Assembly: GCF_027158465.1 (NCBI RefSeq)
Contig: NZ_JAMKYL010000004.1
Location: forward strand, 112,123 to 176,122
Direction: 5' to 3'
Origin: Oxalobacter paeniformigenes
Lineage (GTDB): Bacteria; Pseudomonadota; Gammaproteobacteria; Burkholderiales; Burkholderiaceae_D
Length of the DNA: 64,000 nucleotides
Positions 51,165-59,703 of the stretch are shown piece after piece. Within the stretch, counting starts at the first letter, position 1. Each line of letters begins with the position of its first letter. Made by a program: the position numbers and the translations under genes. Below the pieces are notes generated by a model. It was not told the origin of the DNA. It ran no database searches and worked only from the letters and a program-made list of their open reading frames with translations.

Positions 51165-53678
51165 ATGTTTTCGTTTTTTTTGCATGCAATCAGAATGATG
51201 CTGCGGGACTGGCGCGCAGGTGAATGGCGTTTTTTGCTGGTAGCGATGAGTGTCGCGGTAGCGGCATTGTCGTCTGTCAGCTTTTTCGTCGACAGGATGC
51301 ATGCAAGTCTTCGCGGCGAAGCAGCCGTTTTTTTGGGTGCGGATATGCAGATCATATCTGACAGAGCGTTCGATCAGATATGGTATGACGAAGCGGAAAG
51401 GCAGGGGCTGTCATCGGCACAAACGCGCCAGTTTCCCACGATGGCGTTGCCGAAAGGAAATGGCAAGACAGTACCGCGACTGGTGTCGTTGAAGGCGGTA
51501 TCCGAAGGATATCCGTTGCGTGGTGCATTGCAGCTTGCCGGAGAAGCAAACGGCAAGGTCTTGGAAGCCGAGGGCATTCCGGAGGTAGGAACGGTCTGGG
51601 TAGACCAGGCATTACTGGCAGAACCGGGCACCGGAATCGGCGACAACATTCAACTGGGCAATGGCAGGTATCGTGTGTCGCACGTTATCGTTTCAGAACC
51701 CGACAGGGGAATATCATGGGTCAATCTGGCACCTCGCGTCATGATGTCCTTGCAGGATCTTGAAAAGACCGGTCTGGTACAACCGGCTTCACGTGTATCG
51801 TTCAGACTGTTGCTCTCGGGAGCGCCCGATGGAATCGAACGGTTCAGACAATGGGCTGAAGAACGGATCGTTACGGACAACCTGCGTGGTATGCGAATCG
51901 AGACGGTGGAAAACAACCGTCCGGAAATGAAAACCACATTGAACCGGGCACGTCAGTTTCTGGCATTGATCGGTCTCTTGTCTGCCGTGCTGGCGGCAAT
52001 AGCCATTGCCATGGGAACGCGCCGTTTCGTGAAGCGGCACATGGATACATGTGCCATATTGCGCTGTTTGGGGATGAAGGCAAAACAGATCGTGCTGGTT
52101 TATCTGACCGGTTTTATAGTGATCGGGCTGTTGGGGTGTTTCATCGGTCTGGCGGCAGGCTATGGTGGACATTTCGCGCTGATCGCTATTTTGCGGACGG
52201 TTTTGCCACAACAGATGGCATCTGCAAGCTGGATGACGATGGCGAAATGTCTGCTTATCGGGATGTCGTTGTTGTTGGGATTTGCATTGCCGCCGATTTG
52301 CAGTTTGCAACGGGTACCTGTCATCCGCGTTATCCACCGTGATGTCGGCAGTGCTGAAATATCGGGGGGGTGGGCATATGTTCCGGGCGTGGCTGTTTTT
52401 TTCGGCCTGTTGTGCTGGCTGACAGGTGAGTGGTGGATGGGATTGTGGATGCTGTGCGGATTTTTGGCAATCGCTGCCGTGATCGCCTTCTTGGGGTGGT
52501 GTGCTATCAGGGCGCTTGTTTTCGCAAGAATCCATATGCAACAGGGCAGTTTGCGTTTTTGCCTGTCGGTACTGGAACGGAAACCGGCGACAACGGTACT
52601 TCAGATTGTCGCGTTGTCGGTCGGTCTGATGGCGATGCTGTTGCTCACGGTGGTCAGGAACGATCTGATCGGTGCATGGCAAAAGGCTTTGCCGCCGGAT
52701 ACGCCGAATCATTTTGTGGTCAATATTTTGCCGGATCAGAAAGAGACGGTACGCGACAGACTGGTTCATGCAGGTGTGGCAGCACCGGTTTTGTATCCGA
52801 TGATTCGTGGCAGGCTCGTATCGGTAAACGGAAAAGCCGTCAGCAGCAGGGATTACGATGACGCACGTGCCAAAAGGCTCGTCGATCGTGAATTCAATCT
52901 GTCCTGTATGACGGAATTGCCGCCGCAAAACCGGATTGTCGAAGGCAGCTGGTTCGGGAGCCGTCATGCCGAGGCATCACTGGAAGAAAGACTGGCGAAA
53001 ACGCTGGGAATCGCAACGGGCGACAGGCTGGTTTTCGATGTGACCGGTATGCCTGTCGAAGTGACGGTTACCAGTTTGCGCAAGCTGGACTGGAGTTCGG
53101 CACGTGTCAATTTCTTTGTCATCACGCATCCGGAAGACATGCAGGAGATGCCGGCGACATGGATTACTTCTTTTTATGCCGATGTATCGCAAAAAAACGC
53201 CATCGACAAAATGGTGCACGAGTTTCCGAATCTGACGGTCGTCGATATCGGTTACCTTGTCGCGCAGGTCAAATCCATACTGGAACGGGTCACGCTGGCT
53301 GTCGAATTCCTGTTTTTGTTTACGCTGACGTCTGGTGTGCTGGTATTGCATGCCGCACTGGTCGGTACGCAGGAAGAACGGATGCATGAAGCCAGCATTT
53401 TGCGTACGTTGGGCGCCACACGCAAGGAATTGCGACGCATGCAGCGTATCGAGCTGGTCTTTATCGGTGCCATGAGCGGTTTGCTAGCGGCATCGGGTGC
53501 AAGTCTCGCGGGATGGGTGCTGGCGGTGCGTTTTCTTGAATTTGACTGGACGTTCAATCCGCTGGTCTGGGTGTACGGTGTGGCTGGCGGGATTTTTTGT
53601 GCCTGTGCAGGCGGATGGTTGGGATTGCGCAAGGTACTGAATACGCTGCCAGTCCAGTCGTTGCGCAGGCTCTCATGA
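51165..53678 (+). CDS. FtsX-type ABC transporter permease (YbbP-like)
   Basis: An 837-residue inner-membrane protein with an N-terminal helix (F-L-L-V-A-M-S-V-A-V-A-A-L), a periplasmic domain, and two FtsX/MacB-type permease modules of about four helices each near residues 255-430 and 715-830. This is the layout of E. coli YbbP, which works with the ATPase YbbA. No ATPase gene is beside it here. GGAGG at 51150-51154 supports the ATG at 51165 over earlier in-frame ATGs. It may export or release a lipidic or periplasmic substrate; that is inference from the family. Confidence 0.85.
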   Translation: MFSFFLHAIRMMLRDWRAGEWRFLLVAMSVAVAALSSVSFFVDRMHASLRGEAAVFLGADMQIISDRAFDQIWYDEAERQGLSSAQTRQFPTMALPKGNGKTVPRLVSLKAVSEGYPLRGALQLAGEANGKVLEAEGIPEVGTVWVDQALLAEPGTGIGDNIQLGNGRYRVSHVIVSEPDRGISWVNLAPRVMMSLQDLEKTGLVQPASRVSFRLLLSGAPDGIERFRQWAEERIVTDNLRGMRIETVENNRPEMKTTLNRARQFLALIGLLSAVLAAIAIAMGTRRFVKRHMDTCAILRCLGMKAKQIVLVYLTGFIVIGLLGCFIGLAAGYGGHFALIAILRTVLPQQMASASWMTMAKCLLIGMSLLLGFALPPICSLQRVPVIRVIHRDVGSAEISGGWAYVPGVAVFFGLLCWLTGEWWMGLWMLCGFLAIAAVIAFLGWCAIRALVFARIHMQQGSLRFCLSVLERKPATTVLQIVALSVGLMAMLLLTVVRNDLIGAWQKALPPDTPNHFVVNILPDQKETVRDRLVHAGVAAPVLYPMIRGRLVSVNGKAVSSRDYDDARAKRLVDREFNLSCMTELPPQNRIVEGSWFGSRHAEASLEERLAKTLGIATGDRLVFDVTGMPVEVTVTSLRKLDWSSARVNFFVITHPEDMQEMPATWITSFYADVSQKNAIDKMVHEFPNLTVVDIGYLVAQVKSILERVTLAVEFLFLFTLTSGVLVLHAALVGTQEERMHEASILRTLGATRKELRRMQRIELVFIGAMSGLLAASGASLAGWVLAVRFLEFDWTFNPLVWVYGVAGGIFCACAGGWLGLRKVLNTLPVQSLRRLS

Positions 53679-53682
53679 AAAA

Positions 53683-53703
53683 GCTTTCCCGTAACGGGAA
53701 AGC
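53683..53703. terminator. Bidirectional terminator between the permease gene and gadC
   Basis: GCTTTCCCG (53683-53691) and CGGGAAAGC (53695-53703) pair perfectly around TAA. On the minus strand the hairpin is followed by TTTTT, serving gadC; on the plus strand it is followed by CTTT. Confidence 0.85.
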
Positions 53704-53725
53704 CTTTGGAGAGATATCGTCCGGT

Positions 53726-55261
53726 TCAATCTGCAGGTGTATCGTCTTTCAGATTCTGGTAGGGTGCGGAATAGGCTTCGGTTTCTTCTTTCGGCGTCAC
53801 CGCCCAGTCCGGCTTCCGTACGGCGTAGAAAATAAAGGGCGGTGCACCAGTCAATACCAGCCCGGCGACCAGAATGCCGATATATTCCAGTACCGGCATG
53901 TTGCTGAACTGGCTGGGAGGAATCAGGCCGAAAACGATCGCCAGAACCGTTGCCGCCAATCCCAGACCGCACCAGAAATGCAGACCTTTCAGAATGAAGC
54001 CGCGTTTGACGTCGGGCTGCGTTTTTCTGAGTTTGATGGCGGACATGAACATGAAAATATAGATGATCAGATACATCAAGGCCGCCATGGCAGAAAGCAT
54101 CCAGAAGGCATCCGAGACATTGTCGATGAACACATAGGCTGTCGAAAGGATTGTGACCAGAATGGCTTGCAAAATCAGGATGTTCTGCTGGACCCCGTTT
54201 TTGTTGACCTTTTGCAGGATAGGCGGGAACATGCCGGATTTTCCGACAAACAACAGTCCTTTGGACGGTCCTGCTGTCCAGCCCAGTACGCCGCCCAGCG
54301 CACCGATAATCAGCAGAATACCGAGAACGGGAGTGACCCATGCGATGTCAAAAGCATTGAAAAAGGCGGCATAGGCCTGAATGACACCGGCGGTCAGGCT
54401 GGTGGAGTCGGCAGGTACGACCAGAGAGATCGACAGTGTCGGTGGAATGAAAATCAGCACGATCATGATGACGGCCAGAAGAATGGCGCGCGGCATTTCA
54501 CGTTGGGGATTTTTCAGTTCACGCGCATGAATGGCGTTCATTTCGATACCGGCATAAGCCAGAAAGTTGCTGACGATCAGAACCAGTCCCGCAATACTGC
54601 CGGTAAAGGCTTTCCAGTAATCCTGATGCAGATGATGTGCGCCTGCCAGGGTTTGTCCGTGTTCACGGAAAACGGAAGGAATCAGTGCGCTCCATGACAT
54701 GTCAGCGGCAGATGGATTGCCCATGAGCAGCCAGATGATGCCTAAAATAACCAGACAGGCAGCAGGAAGCGCCGTTCCCAGCAGCATGAACCATTTGGTG
54801 AATTTCGAGATGGTATCGAAACCACGCATTGCCAGAAGCGTCGAGGCCCAGTAAAAAACGATGATGATGATACAGGTGAAAATCCCGTTGTTTGCCAGAT
54901 CGGGATTGAACATATAGGCCAGTGTGCTGGCCGCGAATCCGAGTACACTGGGATACCAGACAACGACTTCGATCCACAAAAACCAGATCACGAAAAATCC
55001 GAGCCGTTCTCCATAAGCTTGTTTGACCCAGCCGTAAATACCGCCGTTCCAGCCGGTGCCGAGTTCGGAGGCGACCAATGCGACCGGTATGAAAAAAACG
55101 ACTGCCGGGATCAGAAACAGCATGATCGAACCGAGACCGTAAACGGCCATGGCAGGCAGGGAACGGATGCTGGCCACGGCAGCCACCATCATGAAGGCAA
55201 TGGTCAACCAGGTGATGTAAGTGCGTTTTTTTGTATTTCGGGTATTTTTATCAGTAGCCAT
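53726..55261 (-). CDS. gadC: Glutamate:GABA antiporter GadC
   Basis: An APC-superfamily antiporter of 511 residues, the same length as E. coli GadC. About twelve hydrophobic helices are visible, with the family's G-T-G-W-N-G-G-I-Y-G-W-V in an early helix. The hydrophilic C-terminal ~35 residues (A-V-R-K-P-D-W-A-V-T and on) correspond to the segment that plugs the E. coli transporter at neutral pH. It would import glutamate and export GABA. Position after gadB and glsA supports the substrate. It is the last gene of the operon, 57 bases after glsA. Confidence 0.92.
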   Translation of the reverse strand: MATDKNTRNTKKRTYITWLTIAFMMVAAVASIRSLPAMAVYGLGSIMLFLIPAVVFFIPVALVASELGTGWNGGIYGWVKQAYGERLGFFVIWFLWIEVVVWYPSVLGFAASTLAYMFNPDLANNGIFTCIIIIVFYWASTLLAMRGFDTISKFTKWFMLLGTALPAACLVILGIIWLLMGNPSAADMSWSALIPSVFREHGQTLAGAHHLHQDYWKAFTGSIAGLVLIVSNFLAYAGIEMNAIHARELKNPQREMPRAILLAVIMIVLIFIPPTLSISLVVPADSTSLTAGVIQAYAAFFNAFDIAWVTPVLGILLIIGALGGVLGWTAGPSKGLLFVGKSGMFPPILQKVNKNGVQQNILILQAILVTILSTAYVFIDNVSDAFWMLSAMAALMYLIIYIFMFMSAIKLRKTQPDVKRGFILKGLHFWCGLGLAATVLAIVFGLIPPSQFSNMPVLEYIGILVAGLVLTGAPPFIFYAVRKPDWAVTPKEETEAYSAPYQNLKDDTPAD

Positions 55262-55318
55262 GAAAGCCTCTCTGGTGAAAAGGGGACTTCCCCTTGACGA
55301 AAGTCCCGGTTCCCTTTT

Positions 55319-56269
55319 TTATTTTTTGAACAGATTCCAGCCCAGTATTTCACTGAGGAAGATGCCTGCTTTCTGGCCTCTGACACTATTGCCGTGAACG
55401 TCAAGCGGTGGTGCGAAAGCAGCCAGCGCACAGATGCCCGGAACGATAGCCAGAATGCCGCCGCCGACGCCGCTCTTTCCGGGAAGTCCGGCACTGTAGA
55501 GCCAGTTTCCCGTGTTTTCGTACATGCCGTTCATCATCATTTCAGCAAGGATCGGCGGAACGTTTTCTTCCTTGATGACCCGTTTCCCGGTAACGGGATG
55601 AATGCCGCTGTTTGCCAGTGTTCCGCCCATGATGGCGAGATCGCGGCATGTGATAGCTACCGAACATTGCCGTGTGTAAATGTCGCAGGCGTGATCCGGA
55701 TCGACTTGCAGGCTGCCACTGCTTTTAAGCAGCCATGAAATACCGCGATTGTGTGCATTGGTGTCGGATTCGGAACGGTAAACCGCATCATTGACCGTCA
55801 GTTCACGTCCGGCGAACCGGTTGTATGTTCCGATGATCTTGTTCCATCGCTCTTCAGGAGAAGCAGCCCCGATCAGTCCCACGGTAGCGATAGCGCCGGC
55901 ATTGTCAAAGGGATTGTAGGGATGTTCATCGTGCAGTTCGAGATCGATGACGGAATTGAACGGTTCACTGGAAGCGTTGCTGCCGATTTTCGATTTGAAA
56001 GTCTCTTTGTCCATTTCTTCCAGCACGCAAGCCAGTGTAAATACCTTGGAAATGGATTCCATGGCGAAGTCGTAGCGGGTATCGCCGACTTCCAGTATTT
56101 CGCCGTCGGTAAATGCCAGGGCGATACCGAACAGGTTGGAAGGTACCGAAGCCAGATACGGAATGTAGCTGGCGTTCGCGCCTTCGTTCACGGATTGCAA
56201 TGTCTGGTGTGCCGTTTTCATGGCGTCCAGAACATGTTGTCTTTTCGTTGGGAGTTGTTGGGTACTCAT
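55319..56269 (-). CDS. glsA: Glutaminase
   Basis: Serine-dependent glutaminase that converts glutamine to glutamate and ammonia, 316 residues. The beta-lactamase-like S72-I-S-K75 carries the nucleophile and base. N-A-G-A-I-A-T, Y-R-S-E-S and the C-terminal G-K-S-G-V-G-G-G-I motifs are all in place. The start at 56269 (M-S-T-Q-Q-L) is preferred over one 9 codons earlier. Between gadB and gadC it can feed glutamate to GadB while its ammonia takes up protons, as described for acid-resistance glutaminases. Confidence 0.95.
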   Translation of the reverse strand: MSTQQLPTKRQHVLDAMKTAHQTLQSVNEGANASYIPYLASVPSNLFGIALAFTDGEILEVGDTRYDFAMESISKVFTLACVLEEMDKETFKSKIGSNASSEPFNSVIDLELHDEHPYNPFDNAGAIATVGLIGAASPEERWNKIIGTYNRFAGRELTVNDAVYRSESDTNAHNRGISWLLKSSGSLQVDPDHACDIYTRQCSVAITCRDLAIMGGTLANSGIHPVTGKRVIKEENVPPILAEMMMNGMYENTGNWLYSAGLPGKSGVGGGILAIVPGICALAAFAPPLDVHGNSVRGQKAGIFLSEILGWNLFKK

Positions 56270-56323
56270 GGATGGATTCCTGTGTATATGATGCATTTTG
56301 CTTTGTCTTCGCGCAGGCCGGAG

Positions 56324-57718
56324 TTACCGGCCTCCGTGATTGCCCATGCGTGCTTCATGACCGACGAATCCATGCGGCTGGTGGGTATGGAAGAAATCGA
56401 TGGAGCGTTTGAAGTCATCCAGCAGCAGGGTCGCCATGTCGGCGGACAGTCCCTGTCTGACCAGAATACGCTGGACGATGATATGGTCGGCATCGGGTTG
56501 CAGGGGATAGGCAGGGACTTGCCAGCCTCTGGTTCTCAGGTGGTCCGCCAGGTCGTAAAGGGTGTAGGGGGTGTCTGCATCCTTGCGGATACGCCAGGTG
56601 ACCGCCGGAATGCCTTTCTGTTCACGTCCGCTGTGGATCATTTCGAAGGGGCCGAGCTGTTGCAGACCGTCGGCGAGCATTTGTGCCGTGTCGTAACAGG
56701 CAGCATGGATACGGCGGTAACCTTCGCGACCGAGCCTGAGCAGGTTGTAATACTGGCAGATGATCTGGCCGGCTGGTCTGGAAAAATTGAGCGCGAAAGT
56801 CGGCAGATCGCCACCCAGATAGTTGACATGGAAAATCAGGCCTTCCGGAAGGTCTTTCGTTTCACGCCAGACAACCCAGCCGACACCCAATGGTGCGAGG
56901 CCGAATTTGTGGCCGGATGCACTGATGGATTTGACGCGCGGCAGCCGGAAATCCCAGAGAATGTCTTTCGCGCAAAAAGGTGCCAGAAAACCGCCGCTGG
57001 CGGCATCGACATGAATGTCGATATCCAGTCCGGTATCTGTCTGCAGTTTGTCGAGCGCGTCGGAGAGTGGCTTGACCGGTTCATACAGTCCTGTAAAGGT
57101 CTGGCCGAATGTCGGGACGACGAAGATCGTGTTTTCGTCGATCATCGGGAGCATGTCTTCCGGCGACATGACGTAATGGTTTTCCGACATGGGCATTTCC
57201 CGGATTTCGATGTCCCAGTAACGTGCGAATTTCAGCCAGCAGACCTGAACTGGTCCGCATACCATATTGGGTTTGTCGTATGGTTTTCCGGCCGCTTTTC
57301 TCTTTTCGCGCCAGCGCCACAATGCCGCCAGACCACCGAGCATGCATGCTTCGCTGGAGCCGACCGTGGATGTGCCGATCGTACCGGTGGCATCCGGAGC
57401 GTTCCAGAGGTCGGCCAGCATATGGACACAGTAATTTTCGATCGCTGCCGCCTGCGGGTATTCATCCTTGTCGATCATGTTTTTGTCGATGGACAGATCC
57501 ATCAGCCGGTGTACTTCATCTTCTTCGAATGTCTGGCAAAAAGTTGCCAGATTCTGGCGTGCATTGCCATCCAGATACAATTCATCGTGTACGACCTGAT
57601 AGACGGCGCCGGCATTTTGTTCGCTGTCGGGAAAGGTTTTTCTGTTGGCTGGTCGCCCGGTGAACGATGAACCGAAAACCGGATCGTTGCGTGTCATGTC
57701 GGTACTCAGATAAGCCAT
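56324..57718 (-). CDS. gadB: Glutamate decarboxylase
   Basis: A PLP enzyme of 464 residues (E. coli GadB has 466) that converts glutamate plus a proton to GABA and CO2. The PLP lysine is K271 in S-A-S-G-H-K-F-G-L-A-P, and D238 in H-V-D-A-A-S-G-G-F contacts the pyridine nitrogen. T-S-T-V-G-S-S-E-A is the phosphate-binding region. The start at 57718 has GGAGG close upstream; the frame stays open for 47 more codons that do not look like GadB. It heads the gadB-glsA-gadC operon (54- and 57-base gaps). Confidence 0.95.
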   Translation of the reverse strand: MAYLSTDMTRNDPVFGSSFTGRPANRKTFPDSEQNAGAVYQVVHDELYLDGNARQNLATFCQTFEEDEVHRLMDLSIDKNMIDKDEYPQAAAIENYCVHMLADLWNAPDATGTIGTSTVGSSEACMLGGLAALWRWREKRKAAGKPYDKPNMVCGPVQVCWLKFARYWDIEIREMPMSENHYVMSPEDMLPMIDENTIFVVPTFGQTFTGLYEPVKPLSDALDKLQTDTGLDIDIHVDAASGGFLAPFCAKDILWDFRLPRVKSISASGHKFGLAPLGVGWVVWRETKDLPEGLIFHVNYLGGDLPTFALNFSRPAGQIICQYYNLLRLGREGYRRIHAACYDTAQMLADGLQQLGPFEMIHSGREQKGIPAVTWRIRKDADTPYTLYDLADHLRTRGWQVPAYPLQPDADHIIVQRILVRQGLSADMATLLLDDFKRSIDFFHTHQPHGFVGHEARMGNHGGR

Positions 57719-57769
57719 GGTTGCCTCCGTTTTGTCGGGCTGATGACCCGAAAGTGAGAAATATCCCGT

Positions 57770-57824
57770 TACCTGTCCTTTTCGCACGGTGCAACGCGAT
57801 TTGTCATGCTGAGTCGGACAGGTA
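57770..57824. repeat. Inverted repeat before gadB
   Basis: Perfect 9-base arms TACCTGTCC and GGACAGGTA are 37 bases apart. They could be two half-sites for a regulator or a structured leader; the sequence does not tell which. Confidence 0.4.
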
Positions 57825-58079
57825 TGGTGTTTGACCAAACGGTTCCAATGTACCTGCACGCACAGCAGGGGATTTGAGCTTCATTAAAGGGATTGTGATT
57901 TGCGGCGGTCGTTCGGTACGGCCGTCCGTCGTGCAGGCTGGTCGGAAATGGAGCGGGTGAATGCAGACGGCATTCCGTATCGTGCAACGGGTGTGCCATG
58001 ACAGCCAAGAGAGAGAATGGTTCCGGTGCGTGATGTCGCCGGTTTCCTGTGTTTGTGCAGGCGCAGGGGTATGGACATG

Positions 58080-58102
58080 AAAAAGGCCGGCGGATGCCGG
58101 CC
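58080..58102 (-). terminator. Terminator after lysS
   Basis: On the minus strand GGCCGGC, loop ATCC, GCCGGCC is followed by TTTTT (58084-58080). It lies 27 bases past the lysS stop. Confidence 0.9.
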
Positions 58103-58128
58103 CACATGGCTAGTCCGACGAAAAGGAC

Positions 58129-59661
58129 TCAGTCTTCACGCCGCATGTGCGGGAAGAGAATGACATCGCGGATATTGGGCGAATCGGTCAGCAGCATGAC
58201 CAGACGGTCGATACCGATACCGCAACCGCCCGCCGGAGGCATGCCGTATTCCAGCGCACGGATATAGTCCGAATCGTAGTACATGGCTTCTTCGTCGCCT
58301 GCATCCTTGGCCTCGACCTGTTTCATGAAACGTGCCGACTGGTCTTCGGGATCGTTCAGTTCGGAAAAACCGTTGGCGATTTCACGGCCGACCATGAACA
58401 GTTCGAACCGTTCGGTAATGTCGGGACGGGTATCCGATGCACGTGCCAGCGGAGAGACTTCGACAGGGTAGTCAATGATGTAGGTCGGTTCCCACAGTTT
58501 GGCTTCGGCCGTTTCCTCGAACATGGCCAGTTGCAAGGCGCCGATACCGGCTGTCGGCAGCAGTTCGACACCGAATTTTTTCAGTTCGGCACGCATGAAG
58601 TCCGCGTCGTTGAGCTGTTCGGTCGTATATTGCGGTGCGTATTTTGCGATGGCTTCCAGAATCGTCAGACGATGGAATGGTTTGGAAAAATCCAGTTCCC
58701 GTCCCTGATAGGTGATGACCGGTGTGCCATAGGTATCGAGCACTGCCTGACGGATCACGGTTTCGGTGAAGTCCATCAGCCATTTGTAATCGGCATAGGC
58801 GGCATAGAATTCCATCATCGTGAATTCGGGATTGTGCCGTGGTGAGACCCCTTCGTTGCGGAAATTGCGGTTCAGTTCGAAGACACGGTCGAACCCGCCG
58901 ACCAGAAGACGTTTGAGGTAAAGTTCCGGTGCGATACGCATGAACATCTGCATGTCCAGCGCGTTGTGATAGGTGATGAAAGGTTTGGCTGCAGCACCAC
59001 CCGGGATCGGATGCAGCATCGGTGTTTCCACTTCCATGAAACCATGTTCGCTCATGAAACGGCGAATGGATGCGATGGCTGCGGTTCTGGCCTTGAAAGT
59101 GCGGCGGGTTTCATCGTTCATGATCAGATCGACATACCGCTGGCGATATTTGATTTCCTGGTCGGCCAGTCCGTGGAATTTGTCCGGCAGAGGACGGATT
59201 GATTTCGTGATCAGGCGCAGCGATGTCACACGAACCGTCAGTTCACCCGTTTTGGTTTTGAAGAGCGTTCCTTCGGCACCCAGAATGTCGCCGATGTCGT
59301 AGCGTTTGAAAGCGTCATGCGCTTCCTTGCCGATGGAATCGTTGGAAATGAAAAGCTGGATACGTCCGTCAGCACGCGGACCGGAAGCATCCATCAGGGT
59401 GGCGAACGAGGCCTTGCCCATGACGCGTTTGAGCATCATGCGTCCTGCGACGCAAACGTTGACGGCAGCCGGTTCCAGCGTGTCGTTGTTCTGGCTGTCG
59501 TATTGCGCATGCAAATCAGCAGCCTTGTGGCGTGGACGAAAATCATTGGGATAGGCGACACCTTCCTGACGCAGGGCGGCCAGTTTGGCACGGCGCTCTG
59601 CCATGATGGAATTTTCATCGGCAGCTGTTGCCGGTTCGTTTTTCTTTGTTGGCGAAGTCAT
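58129..59661 (-). CDS. lysS: Lysyl-tRNA synthetase, class II
   Basis: Charges tRNA-Lys. The N-terminal OB-fold anticodon-binding domain (about residues 60-165) precedes the class II core, with motif 2 in N-R-N-F-R-N-E-G-V-S-P-R-H-N-P-E-F-T and motif 3 in G-G-C-G-I-G-I-D-R-L-V. The length of 510 residues is normal. It lies 42 bases downstream of prfB, the conserved prfB-lysS pair, and ends at a strong terminator. Confidence 0.98.
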   Translation of the reverse strand: MTSPTKKNEPATAADENSIMAERRAKLAALRQEGVAYPNDFRPRHKAADLHAQYDSQNNDTLEPAAVNVCVAGRMMLKRVMGKASFATLMDASGPRADGRIQLFISNDSIGKEAHDAFKRYDIGDILGAEGTLFKTKTGELTVRVTSLRLITKSIRPLPDKFHGLADQEIKYRQRYVDLIMNDETRRTFKARTAAIASIRRFMSEHGFMEVETPMLHPIPGGAAAKPFITYHNALDMQMFMRIAPELYLKRLLVGGFDRVFELNRNFRNEGVSPRHNPEFTMMEFYAAYADYKWLMDFTETVIRQAVLDTYGTPVITYQGRELDFSKPFHRLTILEAIAKYAPQYTTEQLNDADFMRAELKKFGVELLPTAGIGALQLAMFEETAEAKLWEPTYIIDYPVEVSPLARASDTRPDITERFELFMVGREIANGFSELNDPEDQSARFMKQVEAKDAGDEEAMYYDSDYIRALEYGMPPAGGCGIGIDRLVMLLTDSPNIRDVILFPHMRRED

Positions 59662-59703
59662 GATGCAAGATGGATTCGGAATGGATGAAAATAGTCTGGT
59701 AAC

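Larger units (their letters stand above)
57719..58128. other. 410-base region upstream of gadB
   Basis: Contains the lysS terminator at its right end and the gadB control region. A 9-base inverted repeat, TACCTGTCC (57770-57778) and GGACAGGTA (57816-57824), lies 50-106 bases before the gadB start codon. I find no clear -10/-35 pair and no gene. An open frame that continues gadB upstream is not protein-like. Confidence 0.5.

Noticed and set aside
55751..57670. 639-codon plus-strand open frame opposite glsA and gadB
   Set aside because: Antisense shadow of two well-conserved minus-strand enzymes.
57719..57859. 47-codon upstream extension of gadB
   Set aside because: The extension is not GadB-like; GGAGG before the ATG at 57718 and the normal 464-residue length favour the shorter form.
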